Position numbers and translations under genes: made by a program. A model generated the notes under the pieces. The model was not told the DNA's origin and ran no database searches. It saw nothing but the letters and a program-made list of their open reading frames with translations. DNA of 64,000 nucleotides from Hysterangium stoloniferum (taxonomy: Eukaryota > Basidiomycota > Agaricomycetes > Hysterangiales > Hysterangiaceae), in assembly GCA_015178975.1 (NCBI GenBank), contig WHVD01000014.1, forward strand, positions 186,001 to 250,000, written 5' to 3'. Positions 1-10,939 of the stretch are shown here, piece after piece (the stretch's first letter is position 1; each line of letters starts with the position of its first letter).

Positions 1-109
1 GTTAGGTGTTGACTTTTGGAGCTCCACAGAGGCTTGCAATGCAATGGCACGATCATAAGTACTTCGCAATTCTACATCTTGTGCAGTCACTGTGCGTTTC
101 TGAACGGCA
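1..109 (-). CDS. Possible exon running off the left edge; product not recognised
   Basis: Read on the minus strand, the first 109 bases are open in one frame and translate to a charged, helix-like peptide containing KRTVTAQDVELRSTYDRAIA. Just upstream (positions 110-118, minus strand) is a pyrimidine-poor but legal acceptor ending in TAG, so this may be an internal exon of a gene whose rest lies left of the window. No family is recognised. The coding look of the peptide is the only support. Confidence 0.3.
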
Positions 110-572
110 GCTATAATTAGGGTATTATATTAGAATACATATTCTAGTTTTTATATGGATACTTACCACTTCGAAAAATTGAACGGGCAAAAGAGTTCAA
201 AGCTCATATTTTGGAATGTCAAGTCCGTGACATTGATTGATTTTGACAGGTGCTCGTGCCAGAACTCTTTATACTCTTCCGTCTCTGCTGCTCGCTTTCT
301 TTTTCTTTCTTGTTTACCTCAATCTTTTATTGATAGTTAAAAAAGTTGACATTCTTTTAAATTCGCGATAATACATAATATACTAAGTAATGATGGGTGT
401 CCCGCAGCATACTTGCCGGAATCGCATACAATACTGTTTGTGGATATTATTAGTTTAATGGAGTGGCTGGGGGTCTTCTTGCGGGACAAGCCAACCCTCG
501 AGTCGGTTCACTTTTGATGCCATCAGATCTCCTCGAGAACATCGGAGTGGTACCAATCGACTATAAACTCCC
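110..572. other. Stretch with no recognised gene
   Basis: AT-rich sequence up to about 450, then a GC-richer stretch that leads into a tandem repeat. Short open frames are present on both strands, but none resembles a known domain. I see no promoter or RNA gene that I can support. Confidence 0.4.
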
Positions 573-915
573 TCGCGACGTTTGCTTATTTTCAGACTGC
601 TCTGTCGCCCAACACTCCGCTAATAGCTCATGCCGCCAAGTCAATTTCCCCAGCACACAATAATGTTCATCAAATCGTGCTGGATGAATGATGGCATGGT
701 ACCGTCCTGTGCCTTGTGCGCTAAACATCTCCTCTCCTCCACCACCTATTTGGCATCGCGACGTTTGCTTATTTTCAGACTGCTCTGTCGCCCAACACTC
801 CGCTAATAGCTCATGCCGCCAAGTCAATTTCCCCAGCACACAATAATGTTCATCAAATCCGTGCTGGATGAATGATGGCATGGTACGGTCCTGTCCCTTG
901 TGCGCTAAACATCTC
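573..915 (+). repeat. Two-copy tandem repeat of about 160 bp directly upstream of A1
   Basis: Positions 573-731 and 756-915 are nearly identical (isolated substitutions and one single-base indel), separated by a 24-bp linker. The second copy ends exactly at the start codon of the CYWFA gene A1, so the repeat forms its immediate 5' flank. Other A copies carry a different leader there, so this looks like a replacement of the ancestral promoter-side sequence by duplication. Open frames crossing both copies are repeat artefacts. Confidence 0.85.
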
Positions 916-1650
916 ATGACTTCGACTTCCGATTCACCTTTCCCAATATCCCTCGACACTAGAGAAGTTTCGTGTCCCCCGACATACTACAAGTTCGCCC
1001 GCCAGCTCCTCCCTTTCCGCAAGGATGTCCATGTCGTCTCTTTTATCGGTCTGTTTAAGGAGAAAAATAAAAAGGGGGAACATGAATTTGTTGTTGCAGC
1101 TGTTTCACCACTCGGATCCGAGTCGCACCGACCATTGGTTTTCCTCGTCGTGGAGTGTGTTCCTCATGCGGCATCCGCCATTGATGTCCATCGCACACTT
1201 TGCTCTCCCAATCACCATGTCGAGGCTAGAGACACTATTTTCTCCCTGGACCACCGCAATATTTACCCATTCATTCAAAAACGATCGGCCCAGCTTTTGC
1301 AGTATGTCAGTTTCAATATAGCACTTGCCGGCGGCCACTTCTTCGCTCTCGACTTTTTGCGCATCGTTGCCTCTATATCGGAGTACAAGACGAACTACAC
1401 CCTTACCAGTAGCTCCTGCTACTGGTTTGCGGGAACAGTGATGGCGATGATAAAGGAATGTCGCTTTTCTGTTGCGCATATATGTGGCAGCACCGAGGCT
1501 GCTGGGCGGTATTTGGGAAGGCAAATTTTCATTCATGATCAAGATGAAATAGGTGACCTCATCGAAACTTACAAGCTTAAAAGGGGCGAAGATATCGTTT
1601 TTCTCGAATCCATCTCAGGTCGAAGGAGCCAGGAACAGACGATTTCATAA
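916..1650 (+). CDS. A1: intact CYWFA-family protein, subfamily A (244 aa), predicted permuted papain-like fold
   Basis: Uninterrupted reading frame of 244 codons plus stop. I start at ATG 916 because the protein then begins MTSTSDSPFP exactly like copy A4; the frame stays open upstream through the tandem repeat, which is not conserved. Constant family marks are present: KKGEHEFV near residue 56, LVFLVVE near 75-80, DTIFSLDH near 107-113, DFLRIVAS near 147-154 and SSCYWFAGTVM near 167-177. The His of GEHEF and the Cys of SCYWF are about 112 residues apart, the order seen in LRAT-type permuted papain folds; catalysis is inferred only. No signal peptide or membrane segment is evident. About 87% similar by eye to A4. 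The 3' flank is shared with about 18999-19373 in the loop of the large inverted repeat. Confidence 0.75.
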   Translation: MTSTSDSPFPISLDTREVSCPPTYYKFARQLLPFRKDVHVVSFIGLFKEKNKKGEHEFVVAAVSPLGSESHRPLVFLVVECVPHAASAIDVHRTLCSPNHHVEARDTIFSLDHRNIYPFIQKRSAQLLQYVSFNIALAGGHFFALDFLRIVASISEYKTNYTLTSSSCYWFAGTVMAMIKECRFSVAHICGSTEAAGRYLGRQIFIHDQDEIGDLIETYKLKRGEDIVFLESISGRRSQEQTIS

Positions 1651-2635
1651 ACTGCGATTGGCCATACAGTTCAGTAAGGTAAATTCGTCTAAACTTATTT
1701 TTACTAAATTTGCTTACTTTTTCTACCTACCGTAGATTGAGAGTGGAATTTAATGCACCGAATACACTACAGCCTATGTTAGTGGGGGAATTTGCAGTGT
1801 TCAAGTTGGGAGTGAATTCTCATATCCATCCACAACGTTGTATTCTACCTTCGGCCTTAGGGTGACTGTTGTTGTTATATATTACACTTGGCAATATCTA
1901 TGTCGTTTGGTATCGGCCTTTCTTGGTCTGAAAACTAGAATTCAAAGCTGGCCTCACGGGCTCAAAAGCCACAACACAAAAACATTGGCTGAGCCATGGT
2001 CCCTTCGCGACGCGTCTAAATTTGTAAATGACCAAAAGGGATTCAGTTTTAAGGTCATCCCAATAACTGTTCAACCTTACCAATGCGTAGCTTAATTTAA
2101 TGGGTATTTTCTTCACCGAGGAAAAATCGATCTCACGATACCGGGATGGTTGTGACTTCACGGGTGTGTCTGTGTACAACCGCCCCTTTCCCCTTGCCTC
2201 TTACCAGATCAACCAGAGATAATGACAGACATTAATTGCTTACAATTCTCTAAAGAGACTTACAACAAGGGAGAAGAGGAGGACCGGTTGACTTTAAAAT
2301 GGGATCTTTAGCCTGCCCGTAGTTCTCCAGAAGAAATAAACTGGCATTTGATGCAGAAGCCTGACACCGATATGTCAACTGATGAATTATAAAAGCGGCA
2401 TCGCTTGTGCGCATGTTTGCGGGGCAACTATACATGTCGTACACGATCAACCCATTCTTGCCAAGTTTAATTGGCGCTTAACAGACGTTAACGGGATATA
2501 GAATTGCCAGATCTTCGTGCCTATTTTTACAGAACTGCGGTTCCCAAGCGTTGATCTGACTTGTCACTTATGTATTAACCGTGTGGCACACAGTATAAGG
2601 AATCCCGACTATTCCAGAAACAATAGATGTTACAC
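1651..2635. repeat. A1 3' flank, duplicated elsewhere in the window
   Basis: From about 1655 to 2235 the sequence matches, with scattered changes, 19000-19130 plus 19250-19540, i.e. the loop and inner right arm of the 18-20.8 kb inverted repeat. The second copy carries a tRNA-like insertion that is absent here. No open frame shared by both copies resembles a protein. From about 2236 to 2635 nothing is recognised. Confidence 0.6.
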
Positions 2636-2995
2636 ATGACGTCTAATTCACCTTTTCCAATATCCCTTGATACAAGGGAAGTTTGGTGCCATCCGATATA
2701 CTACAATTTTCTCTGTCAGCTGCTCCTTACCTACAGAGACGCTCGTATCGAAAAGCTGTGGTGGCATCGGTCCAGACGTTGATAGGACCAAACTGTATTT
2801 CTCAAGAACGGCGAGCACGATATACGATGAGTAAAACAATCTATCCAAATATAGTACTATGCGCATCTGTGGTAATGTAATCGGTATGTCGTAAGCCACC
2901 AGGCTTACACGTAACCTTCATCGGTATATTTAAGGAGACAAATGTGAAGAGGAGTACGAATTTGTTGTCGCGGTTGTTTTACCACTCAGATGTGT
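2636..2995 (+). pseudogene. A2: relic of a subfamily A CYWFA gene (5' half only)
   Basis: Starting near ATG 2637 the sequence follows the A-family opening (SNSPFPISLDTREV-type, then YYN..CQLLL), breaks at about 2740, and resumes at about 2905 with the part around 'IFKE..KRSTNLLSRLF', which is the shifted frame of the GEHEFV region. The intervening 165 bp are foreign, and everything after about 2995 is missing, including the Cys motif. Frameshifts and stops make it non-functional. Confidence 0.65.
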
Positions 2996-3619
2996 TAACT
3001 TTTCAACGAAAGTATGACCAGACCTATAGTGGACGAGCGCAATACTGTCTGAGTTATATTGTTGGGTATAAACGCATGGGGTCACATGCGTAACTACGGG
3101 GTTTATATACTAATAACAAGAGCGCTAATTAATGTGAGAATTAGTGTGTTGTGAAATGAGGGCTTACGCATGCTCTAAGACGTCATACAATTGGGAGCCA
3201 GTGAGAAGCACATGATTTACGGGTATCTCCGTCCCTTTTCTTCCGAAGTCACGTATTAGCTACCTCAGTCGATTCCTATCTACCCGTCGACTGAGAGATA
3301 ATTATTGTTATAGGGTCTCCATTGATAATATAGTGCCCCCGGTCACTATACGACTCCGGCTGCTCGCTTTACCCGAAAATCTAACAAGATGCGAGTCGCA
3401 CCAGGATCTCACGATTTTAAGACTGGACACCACCTGAAAAAATTGTCACAGGACTTCTTACTGTTAGCGCGGATGATCGTCTGGTGTCAGGCACGCCATA
3501 ATATTGTGTAATATTGAGATATTACTTGATTAGTTGATTTTACCGAAAATCTCTGTCCGATAAAAGGAAGGGTGCAAGCTTTGGTGCAATGAGTATAGTA
3601 CACGGCATCTCCAGCTCTC
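2996..3619. other. Intergenic sequence and 5' flank of B1
   Basis: No gene is recognised between 2996 and about 3470. From about 3475 the sequence begins to match the 5' flanks of B2 (about 26690 onward) and partly B3. In B2 this flank contains a good TATA box. Here the corresponding stretch reads GATAAAAGG, having lost the TA, which fits B1 being a dead copy. Confidence 0.5.
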
Positions 3620-4517
3620 ATGGAATACCTTCCTCATAATTCACCTTTCTCACCATCTTAAAACTCAAATAATGTGTCGGCCATTCAGGTGATTTACAAT
3701 CCAAACCGAGTTGTTGTACCATATATTTACCACTTTTTCACTCCTTCAGATATTCTGCAATCTGATCACTCCATATATGCACCTCCTCCTCGACGCATAT
3801 TTCATCTCCTCCGTCATCATGTATAAACAAGAAAGGTCGAAAGGGGAGCACGAATTTGTTGCTACTGAAATCGTAGGCCCACAACGGTCTCTATCGTTCC
3901 TGGTCGTGGAGTGCATGCCGAAAGAAACATCATCCCTTGATACTTATCGGACACTTCTTCGAACAACTTTGTCTCAGCGATGGACACCATTATCAGCCTC
4001 GATCAGCCTGCCTTCGCTGAATTAGACCAGATCAGCCACTAAAGTATACTGCCTAGTCTTCGATCTTTCTCCAGGACGTGATACATTCCCCGTTGTCGAC
4101 TTTTCTCATATCCTGGCCAGTGTATCAGCATTCCAGGAGTCATACACTCTTCTCGGCAGCTCTTGCTATTGGTTTGTGGGAATGGTTATGAAGATGGTCG
4201 AGGACTGTTTCACCGTGAAGCGGACAAGGGGTAATAAAGACGTTTCAGGGAAGTACAGAGGCGTGAAGATTTTCCACCCTGATCCAGACGCGATGCGCGA
4301 CACCATGACCAGCTATAATACCAGGAGAAGCGAAGAAGGACGATCCCTCGCGTCCGTCATTGAAGCGATTTCAGTGAACCCGGAGCAGAGAATGGCCAGC
4401 GAGGTCATGTCCTCATTCCGGAAGGAGGGATTATTGGGAGTAGCAGGGATTGATATAGCCCATTCTCGAGCCAGTGTTTCAACTAGCGCCACAGCCGTTC
4501 ATCGTGTATCCGTATAA
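3620..4517 (+). pseudogene. B1: broken CYWFA-family gene, subfamily B
   Basis: The two-exon structure of B2 is recognisable: exon 1 from ATG 3620, a GT...CAG intron, then exon 2 from about 3750. Exon 1 contains an in-frame TAA where B2 and B3 have CGA (Arg). In exon 2 the GEHEFV segment and LVVE region are intact, but a base is lost near 3955, throwing the frame off just after the RTL motif. The C-terminal part is open again from about 4176 (MVMKMVED through KIFHPDPDA). The Cys motif is still readable at DNA level (about 4159). At least two lesions, so a pseudogene. Confidence 0.85.
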
Positions 4518-5660
4518 TAAATGATTGTGTGTCTGGCCTTGTTCTAGTCTTCTTCTTATTCTAGGAATAAAATCACTAGTCCACATGGACATGTATGATT
4601 AGATTGATATTTGGAGCTCATAGCTCTATGAGATATTCTATGCGTATCTTGAATCCTTACTTGTATCGATATGACAGGGACTGCAAAAGGCATTTGCTAT
4701 CGCAAAGCAACTGATGAGTACATCGAGCTGCTGCTGAAAATCGTCCTGGGATTTGGCGTCTTAAAATAGTTGAATAAAAAAGCCGAAGAAAGGCATGCGT
4801 AAAATGCCGTAGCCTAGCGGACAGCATACACACTACTAACACCGAATCGGTGCCGAAGTAGACATTGTGGAAAGAATCACTGAAAATGGCATAGCTCACA
4901 ACTGGGGAAGTAAAAGTAACTGCCGCATCAAAATCAAGACCTCTTCCAGTCCGAGGAACAATTGACACTTCAGTTCAACACAACATATTTGGCCAAGCAA
5001 GTAGATAGTCACAGAGAATTGTCAGAAATTTTCATCCCAATAGAGTCAAAGCCACCAAGTCGCATCCTGTGCCATCACTTTTGAAAACACAGCAGAGGCC
5101 AGAATGGGTGTATGGGGGTGAGGGTGACATTCCTCAAATGAGTTCTGAGCTTCCCGACCCAAGACATGTAAAGATATTGGCCAGCCTGCTTGAATTTGTT
5201 TTCATAATAATCTGATGAGCGAAGATTCTTGGAATGCACTTGAATCCTGAGGCCGGCCGCAGCAACCAATATACAGCCGTCGATTGAGATCTTGGTTAGA
5301 GCTTTCATCTGATAGCATATTGAAAGTGTTGGGAGGATCGATGTTGTTCTGAAGACCGAATGGGATTCCGTTTGGCGGGGCAAGATGGCGGTAACTCATA
5401 CGAGTGGAATGGTAAGACAATACATGCCTCAACCTCATATAGTGACCCGCTTATCAATCCGATCAAACATCCCCGGATGGTCTCGAGCTCCTCGTGACTC
5501 GCAAACCTAATGTCCAACAGAACTCAAGTGCTAGCTTGAAGGTTATATCGATGTGTATATTTGATCACTTGTCCCGGATCGGCCGGGGTGACCTTCGATA
5601 ACGATGGTGATGGTGAGAGCGTGGGAATCATTCACAATCCCACTGTGCACTAGGGAGGAA
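4518..5660. repeat. B1 3' flank, a repeat shared with B2 and B3
   Basis: The 3' flank of B1 matches that of B3 (34690-35680) over about 1.1 kb and that of B2 (27653-28060) over about 0.4 kb. Within it, a plus-strand segment encoding KGICYRKATDEY-like residues (about 4684 onward) is conserved in frame in the other copies and at about 19675, suggesting a remnant of a second coding unit that travelled with the B genes. Open frames on the minus strand are not conserved. Confidence 0.6.
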
Positions 5661-6489
5661 TTAGTTATTTATCAGCGATTGGTATACACACGATCAACCG
5701 AACACTTACAAAAATTTTGATCTTGTAATTATATGCCTTTGGTTGTTGCGTGCTCACAAATGGTAATTCTACATTTGCCGCCAGTTGAGACGACCTTAAA
5801 ATTTTCTTTTTATATGTGGAGCATTTATTCATAATATAAGTCCAGTCAGTGCAGTCTAAATGCAGTCTAATCGCCCTCCATGACTCTGTTGTATATTGAC
5901 TACTGACTTGTGCCAGGAAATTCGAGAGGTTATAATACACTTATACACCTGTCGGGACTCGAGATGAAGCGATAAAATTGCTGTAAAAGCGGGGATACTG
6001 GAAATTTGATGTGAAATTCTGCCCTAATTGTTGAAGTAACTCTTCCAAGTTATACTATTGCACAAGTTAGCGTACTCGTCAAATCAGGCTGCTCAACGAA
6101 CTTGACGGATAACTACTGTGCCTTCCGCATCTTGTATTTTTTTAAAGCGTTGGTTCGCCTCTAGAAGACATTGAGTTTTCGCTGTCTAGTGACCGGCCAT
6201 TAGCTGAGACCCGTGGAGTGCGGATCGAATCGGGTAGTGATTAAAATATCTGTAACTTGACCGAGAAATAGCAAAAATATAAGTATTGGACCTGATTTCT
6301 ACTCTCTACTCTGTAATAAAAATAATCTATGTGACGCCACATAGGCAACTCATAGGCCTTCACAGCCATGGGTGCCTGGTGCTTATAAGAGATGGCCAAA
6401 GGTCATACTGCCTCGTGGTTGTGTTTTTTTGCACATGAAAAATTGAAGTATTACAATGCACAACTTTCAAAAAATCACAACCCCTAGCC
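5661..6489. other. No recognised gene
   Basis: AT-rich stretch with short open frames only. The part around 6195-6260 resembles the outer right flank of the palindrome near 37260-37320 (both carry a GGCCG/AT-GGCTGA-ACCCGT-type string), so it is probably a fragment of the same repeat. Nothing else is supported. Confidence 0.35.
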
Positions 6490-6795
6490 TGCAGACGACT
6501 CCTGACTCACTTCTCCTAATGCCCCTTGGCACGGGAAGCTTCGTGTCCTCTGAGTCCAACATACTATGAATTCATCGACACCTCTTCCTTTTTTTTTGAA
6601 GGGACGTCGATGTCATATCTTATCAGGACACCCTATGACTGGCTTTCAGGACCGATGAAGAGGGTCAAATGGGGATGACAATGAATACTACGCCTCCCCA
6701 AGTGGCAGCACTGAGGCTGCTGGGCGTGATTTGGGCAGGAAGCTTTTCATTTATGATCCAGACAAGAAATATGATCTCATTGAAACCTAATACAC
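6490..6795 (+). pseudogene. A3: heavily decayed subfamily A CYWFA relic
   Basis: The opening (SLTPLGTGSFVSS-like) is recognisable at 6498-6600 with indels. The middle of the gene, including the Cys motif, is deleted at about 6690. The tail resumes at 6700 with the SGSTEAAGR-type segment and KLFIYDPD near 6740. Multiple frameshifts. It ends near 6790 and is followed directly by a different repeat. Confidence 0.65.
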
Positions 6796-7465
6796 AGTAT
6801 TGATTGTTCAGGGAACGTCCACATAATATTAAGAGTTACGCGCACGCACAGGTCTGCCTCAAGTGTCAACAGACCACCTTTTCCTGGCATCGAAGAGCAA
6901 GACGTGTTAGTAGATGGCGAGGCGTATCCGGGGCACATGGGAAAAATATTGGTGTACGAGTATCAAACCTACGCGTTTGTAGGCGGGGGTGATTTGTCGT
7001 TATAATGTTCGATAGGTATGATTTATGATCGTGAGCGGTAGCACCTCGGCGAAGGTTTTGCCACTTCACTGAGGTATGTATCTGTACTTTTAGCATATCT
7101 TTTATTACTCACTCTTCGCACTATGCTGTTTATTTACTTCTAGTCGTCATTAAAAAGGGGACAGGAAAGTGTGTACAATCAATATCGGGCCCCATGTGAG
7201 AAAACACCAGGACAGGATTATTTAATAACGGTATGTTTGTTAACCATATAAAATATGAAACTAGCTAATACACGTGTGTTATGTTGTATAGATCTTATTC
7301 ACTAGTTAAGAGCCGTATGAAATCCTAAACTCCGCCGGGTGCGCCGTTCTGGACGGGCCAGGAAGACTAGAACGCGGGCTCGTTGTTGTTTACGAGTGCG
7401 TGTCATACGGCAGTATGGTGCCGGAGGTACCTTGAGGATGGCTGAAGATGTGGCCGGTAAGTTGG
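6796..7465. repeat. Interspersed low-copy repeats, no gene
   Basis: 6796-6925 matches parts of 60470-60600 and, more weakly, 38160-38400, a repeat family whose best-conserved stretch reads 'RFGRGRE' in one frame. 7140-7460 resembles 39420-39900 in order, including a GC-rich segment near 7311-7385 matching 39773-39845. These are shared duplicated segments; no conserved coding frame is convincing. Confidence 0.45.
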
Positions 7466-7727
7466 TATTAAAAATAGTATGAGTTGACTTATTGTAATAC
7501 ACAATCTACAAGGGGGTAATAGACTTGTAATAATAGTACTTGTTTGTCAATCAATGTGTCAGTTAGTGAATCACCTTCTGACATGATAGGTAGGATGCTA
7601 GTTTAGGTGTACACTGGTTCTGGCATGGATTAACCTCAGGAAAAATGGTCCACAATTAGCATCCTCCTATCAAAAATAGAAGAAATAGGTGAACTTAGGA
7701 AAAGGGTGGTTTCATCACCAATTCTAA
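7466..7727 (+). mobile_element. Copy E1 of an approximately 265-270 bp interspersed element
   Basis: Begins TATTAAAAATAGTATGAGTTG and ends near ATCACCAATTCTAA. The same unit occurs at 21937-22205 (minus), 45179-45448 (plus), 45963-46232 (minus) and 57762-58024 (plus). E1 and E5 form one subgroup (both with TTGTCAATCAATGTGTCAG), E2-E4 another. There is no long terminal inverted repeat and no coding capacity. Confidence 0.8.
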
Positions 7728-7858
7728 TAGTTGGGGGCAATGACACCCATGACATATTATGTAAGGACATGCGGCGGAGCCTAAAACTTGTTTCGTATTG
7801 CATATATATAATCTCCAAGTATCAAAATGGACAACCAATAAAACGATAGATACTATAC

Positions 7859-8596
7859 ATGACCTCCACTTCCGACTCACCTTTCCCAATATCCCTCGAC
7901 ACTAGAGAAGTTTCATGTCCTCCGACATACTACAAGTTCGTCCGTCAGCTCCTTCCTTTCCGTAAGGATGTCCACGTCGTATCTTGTATCGGTCTGTTTA
8001 AGGAGAAAAATAAAAAGGGGGAACATGAATTTGTTGTTGCAGCTGTTTCACCACTAGGATCCGAGTCGCACCAATCATTGGTCTTCCTAGTCGTGGAGCG
8101 CGTTCCTCACGCAGCATCTGCCTTTGATGTCCATCGAACAATTTCCTCTCCCTATCATCATGTCGAGGCGAGAGACACTATTTTCGCTCTTGATTACCGC
8201 AGTTTTTATCCATTCTTTCAAACAAGGTCTGCCCAGCTTTTGCAGTATGTCAGCTTCAATACAGCATCCGCCGGCGGCCACTTCCTCGCTCTTGACTTTT
8301 TGCGCATCGTTGCTTCTGTATCGGAGTACAAGAGGAATTACTCCCTCACCGGGACCTCCTGTTACTGGTTTGCAGGAACGGTGATGGCGACGATAAAGGG
8401 ATGTCGCTTCCCAGTGACGCATATAAGTGGCAGCTGTGAGGCTGCTGGGCGGTACTGGGGCAGGAAAATTTTCATTCGTAATACAGATGAGATATGTAAT
8501 CTCATTCAAATCTACGAAATTAAGAGGAGCGAAGATATCGTTTTTCTTGAATCCACCTCAGGTGGAAGGAGCCACGATCAGACTATGTGGTGGTGA
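7859..8596 (+). CDS. A4: intact CYWFA-family protein, subfamily A (245 aa)
   Basis: Single open frame from ATG 7859 to TGA 8596. Residues by position: GEHEFV with His56, LVFLVVERVP 74-83, EARDTIFALD 103-112, DFLRIVASVSEY 146-157, TSCYWFAGTVM with Cys168, AGRYWGRKIFI 196-206. The His-Cys spacing of 112 and the Cys at the start of a hydrophobic helix fit an LRAT-like permuted papain fold; no enzyme activity is known. An upstream ATG 31 bases before (ATGGACAAC...) belongs to the leader shared by A copies but here runs into TAA after four codons. The tail ends GGRSHDQTMWW; the following bases (GTGAGCAAAATT) resemble a donor site conserved behind other A copies, so a final small exon is possible. 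Confidence 0.75.
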   Translation: MTSTSDSPFPISLDTREVSCPPTYYKFVRQLLPFRKDVHVVSCIGLFKEKNKKGEHEFVVAAVSPLGSESHQSLVFLVVERVPHAASAFDVHRTISSPYHHVEARDTIFALDYRSFYPFFQTRSAQLLQYVSFNTASAGGHFLALDFLRIVASVSEYKRNYSLTGTSCYWFAGTVMATIKGCRFPVTHISGSCEAAGRYWGRKIFIRNTDEICNLIQIYEIKRSEDIVFLESTSGGRSHDQTMWW

Positions 8597-10759
8597 GCAA
8601 AATTGGATCCATCTAAGTTTTGTCTCAAAATAAATTTGCATCCTTTAGAGACCCAACGTAGATCGGAATGAATCATGTATATATCAAACGTGATACAGCC
8701 TATGGAGACTGCGGGAAAGGATAAAATTCTGATATCCAGCCACACTTTATACTGTACTTAAATACCTTAAAATGGCATTTTTGTATACCTTACACTCGCA
8801 ATTTCTATTGTGCTTTGATAGCGGTTTCTCCTGCTCTGAAAACTAAAATTTAAAGCTGACCTCATGTCGTTTGACCCATGGGCAACTTCGTGACCATTCC
8901 ATGTTCAAATCGGCAACCGTGATTTAGTTTTGAGAAATCCACGTAAACAATTGTCGTGAATGTTTGTAGTACAAAATACATGCGACAAGACCATGTGAGC
9001 AGAGTAAAGGCTGGCAACTATAGATCAAAACAAGGGAGTGATTAAGAACCATACGTTTATCATCTCCACCGAGTCAGGCTGTATATGGACAAGCGGGTAG
9101 ATCAGATGAATACCCGTTGCTAGCCCCATGGGGGTAGAATATGAGTCGTCCGAGTTTAGGAAAAATCTGTAATAACAGAGCTTGGAACACCCCCTTGGTG
9201 ATATAATAAGAAAAGTGAGCGAACTACGGAATTACGAACGGATTGGAATCAAATGACATACGGAGATGTTCGCCACCGTTAACGCCAAATGAATTATGAG
9301 TGAGTCATTCACCGAAATGTGACACAGCCCGCATAAAATCAGGTGTTTTTATTTGGAAAGAAAAAGACTATTATTCGGTATAGATGCCACCCCGCAATAA
9401 AGGTAATGTTCCAGGATAATCCCCGATTCTTCAAGTATTTTTCTCTAAAATAGTCTTACTTGTCAACTTGGTATATTAAGCCAGAGTGAAGACTCTATGG
9501 AGATATTATGCCACCAATGAAAACTTGGGCCTCGTTTACGTTATGAACTCGGTGTTTGTTCATGTTTGCCTGAGATCTCGTGCGCTCCGCTCGTCCCCAA
9601 ACAGCTATGGAAATTGCGGTATCTTTCAAAAGCATCGATAAGATCTAATAATTCTATGCCTGCTGCATCAGCCTCCGAAAGTGGCTAGTTTTGCCCACGA
9701 TTCAAGCTGGAATGCCAGCTGTGTAAAAGACTGACATCCTCATCGCCGATTTGCTGCTTTTGGAAGTTTTGTAGATCGTCGTTTTTGTATTCCGTTATCA
9801 TCATTCCTCAGCATCTTCCCCTTTAAAAAATATCCCCAACTAATGCTGACGAACGACAAAGATGTGATCGGCTCTGAACTTGTTATAGGATTCTTGCCCC
9901 TCCGAGTCCCCAGCCATCATCCCCGATGCCATCATTTATTGGGAATGTCGAGGCGTTCCAGCTTCTGATCTGACACGCACCCTTGCATTTCGCTCACTGG
10001 TTGTTTATCCATGTTGCTTCCGGCCAGTCGTGTTAGAAAGCGCCTGATATTCCGGATAAGTCCTTGAGTTGTGTGACCTGTTGACCAAATCTTATAATAC
10101 CTGATGACTAGCGTGTTAACTTTTGGGAATTTGGTAAACGAGCGGCAAGGACTCAGGGCTATTAGTAAGCAGGTTACTACGGTATATATGGATGAGACTT
10201 GTATTATAGTACTCATCCGTTTACAACGAGTTAACTGTTACCTACTCAGACAAACGGAAAGTTATACGGTCTAAGAACAGCGCCACCGAAAACTTAACAT
10301 AGTGTATCTTAGGCAGACACAGGGTAAGATCTCGGCAGAAGTCGAAGGACCGAGAGCTGTGATGCCATGGACTGATTAGCAGCCTTCTTGCCAGGAACCA
10401 AGAAGCTGTGCCAGTTGTTCAAAGAAGCCAAAATGACTATATGTCTGAGTCACGTGATCTGATAAGAGCTCTAGCAGCCTCAGCTCGGTGAGACTCGACA
10501 TGTCCATGGGCTCCTTCCTTTGGCGACGGGTAGATGAAATTTCGAATTTCCGTGCCAAATCGAACGAGATCGTTCACACTCCTAACAATTCGTTAACAGT
10601 ACTCTAAACGCAATGTTAACACATTATTTTAAGTTTATCTATTAGTGCAAACGCGCTAACGTTAACATCTAGTTATAAATGGGTTCTTACTCGGGCATAA
10701 CCCTCATATGTGCTCGATCAGTCGTTATCCCCCAGTCCGTCAAAAGGTCGACGACGGTG
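8597..10759. repeat. Left copy of a segmental duplication upstream of A5; no gene
   Basis: 8597-8960 is the 3' flank typical of A genes, also behind A5, A6 and A8. From about 8990 to 10680 the sequence aligns collinearly with 20940-22900, the upstream region of A8, with moderate divergence. The right copy has two extra blocks (about 21513-21835 and the E2 element). Short open frames, such as that on the minus strand at 9932-10216, are not kept in the other copy, so I do not call genes. Confidence 0.65.
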
Positions 10760-10765
10760 TATAAG
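10760..10765 (+). promoter_or_regulatory. Candidate TATA box of the A5-type leader
   Basis: TATAAG within GGTGTATAAGTACGGG, about 175 bp before the A5 start. The same string with small changes occurs before A8 (about 22930-22940) and on the minus strand before A12 (about 47625-47640), in each case followed by a GC-rich leader of about 175-200 bp containing ACCGGTGGCCGCGATTCCCA. Conservation in three copies suggests a real core promoter. Confidence 0.45.
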
Positions 10766-10939
10766 TACGGGAAGGCGACACCTGTCTGAGTCATATCTCA
10801 TATCACCCATCTTCCCCCAAGCAGAAGCGAACGCGAGTGCCAGCGAGATTTATACCAGAGAGACACCGGTGGCCGCGATTCCCATTCACCAAGTATCGAA
10901 GTGGACACACCCTCGAAAAACGATACGCCTTGTACAGAT

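Noticed and set aside
561..959. Minus-strand frame of 132 codons
   Set aside because: It crosses both units of the tandem repeat and its peptide is the same sequence twice; the plus-strand gene A1 explains the right end.
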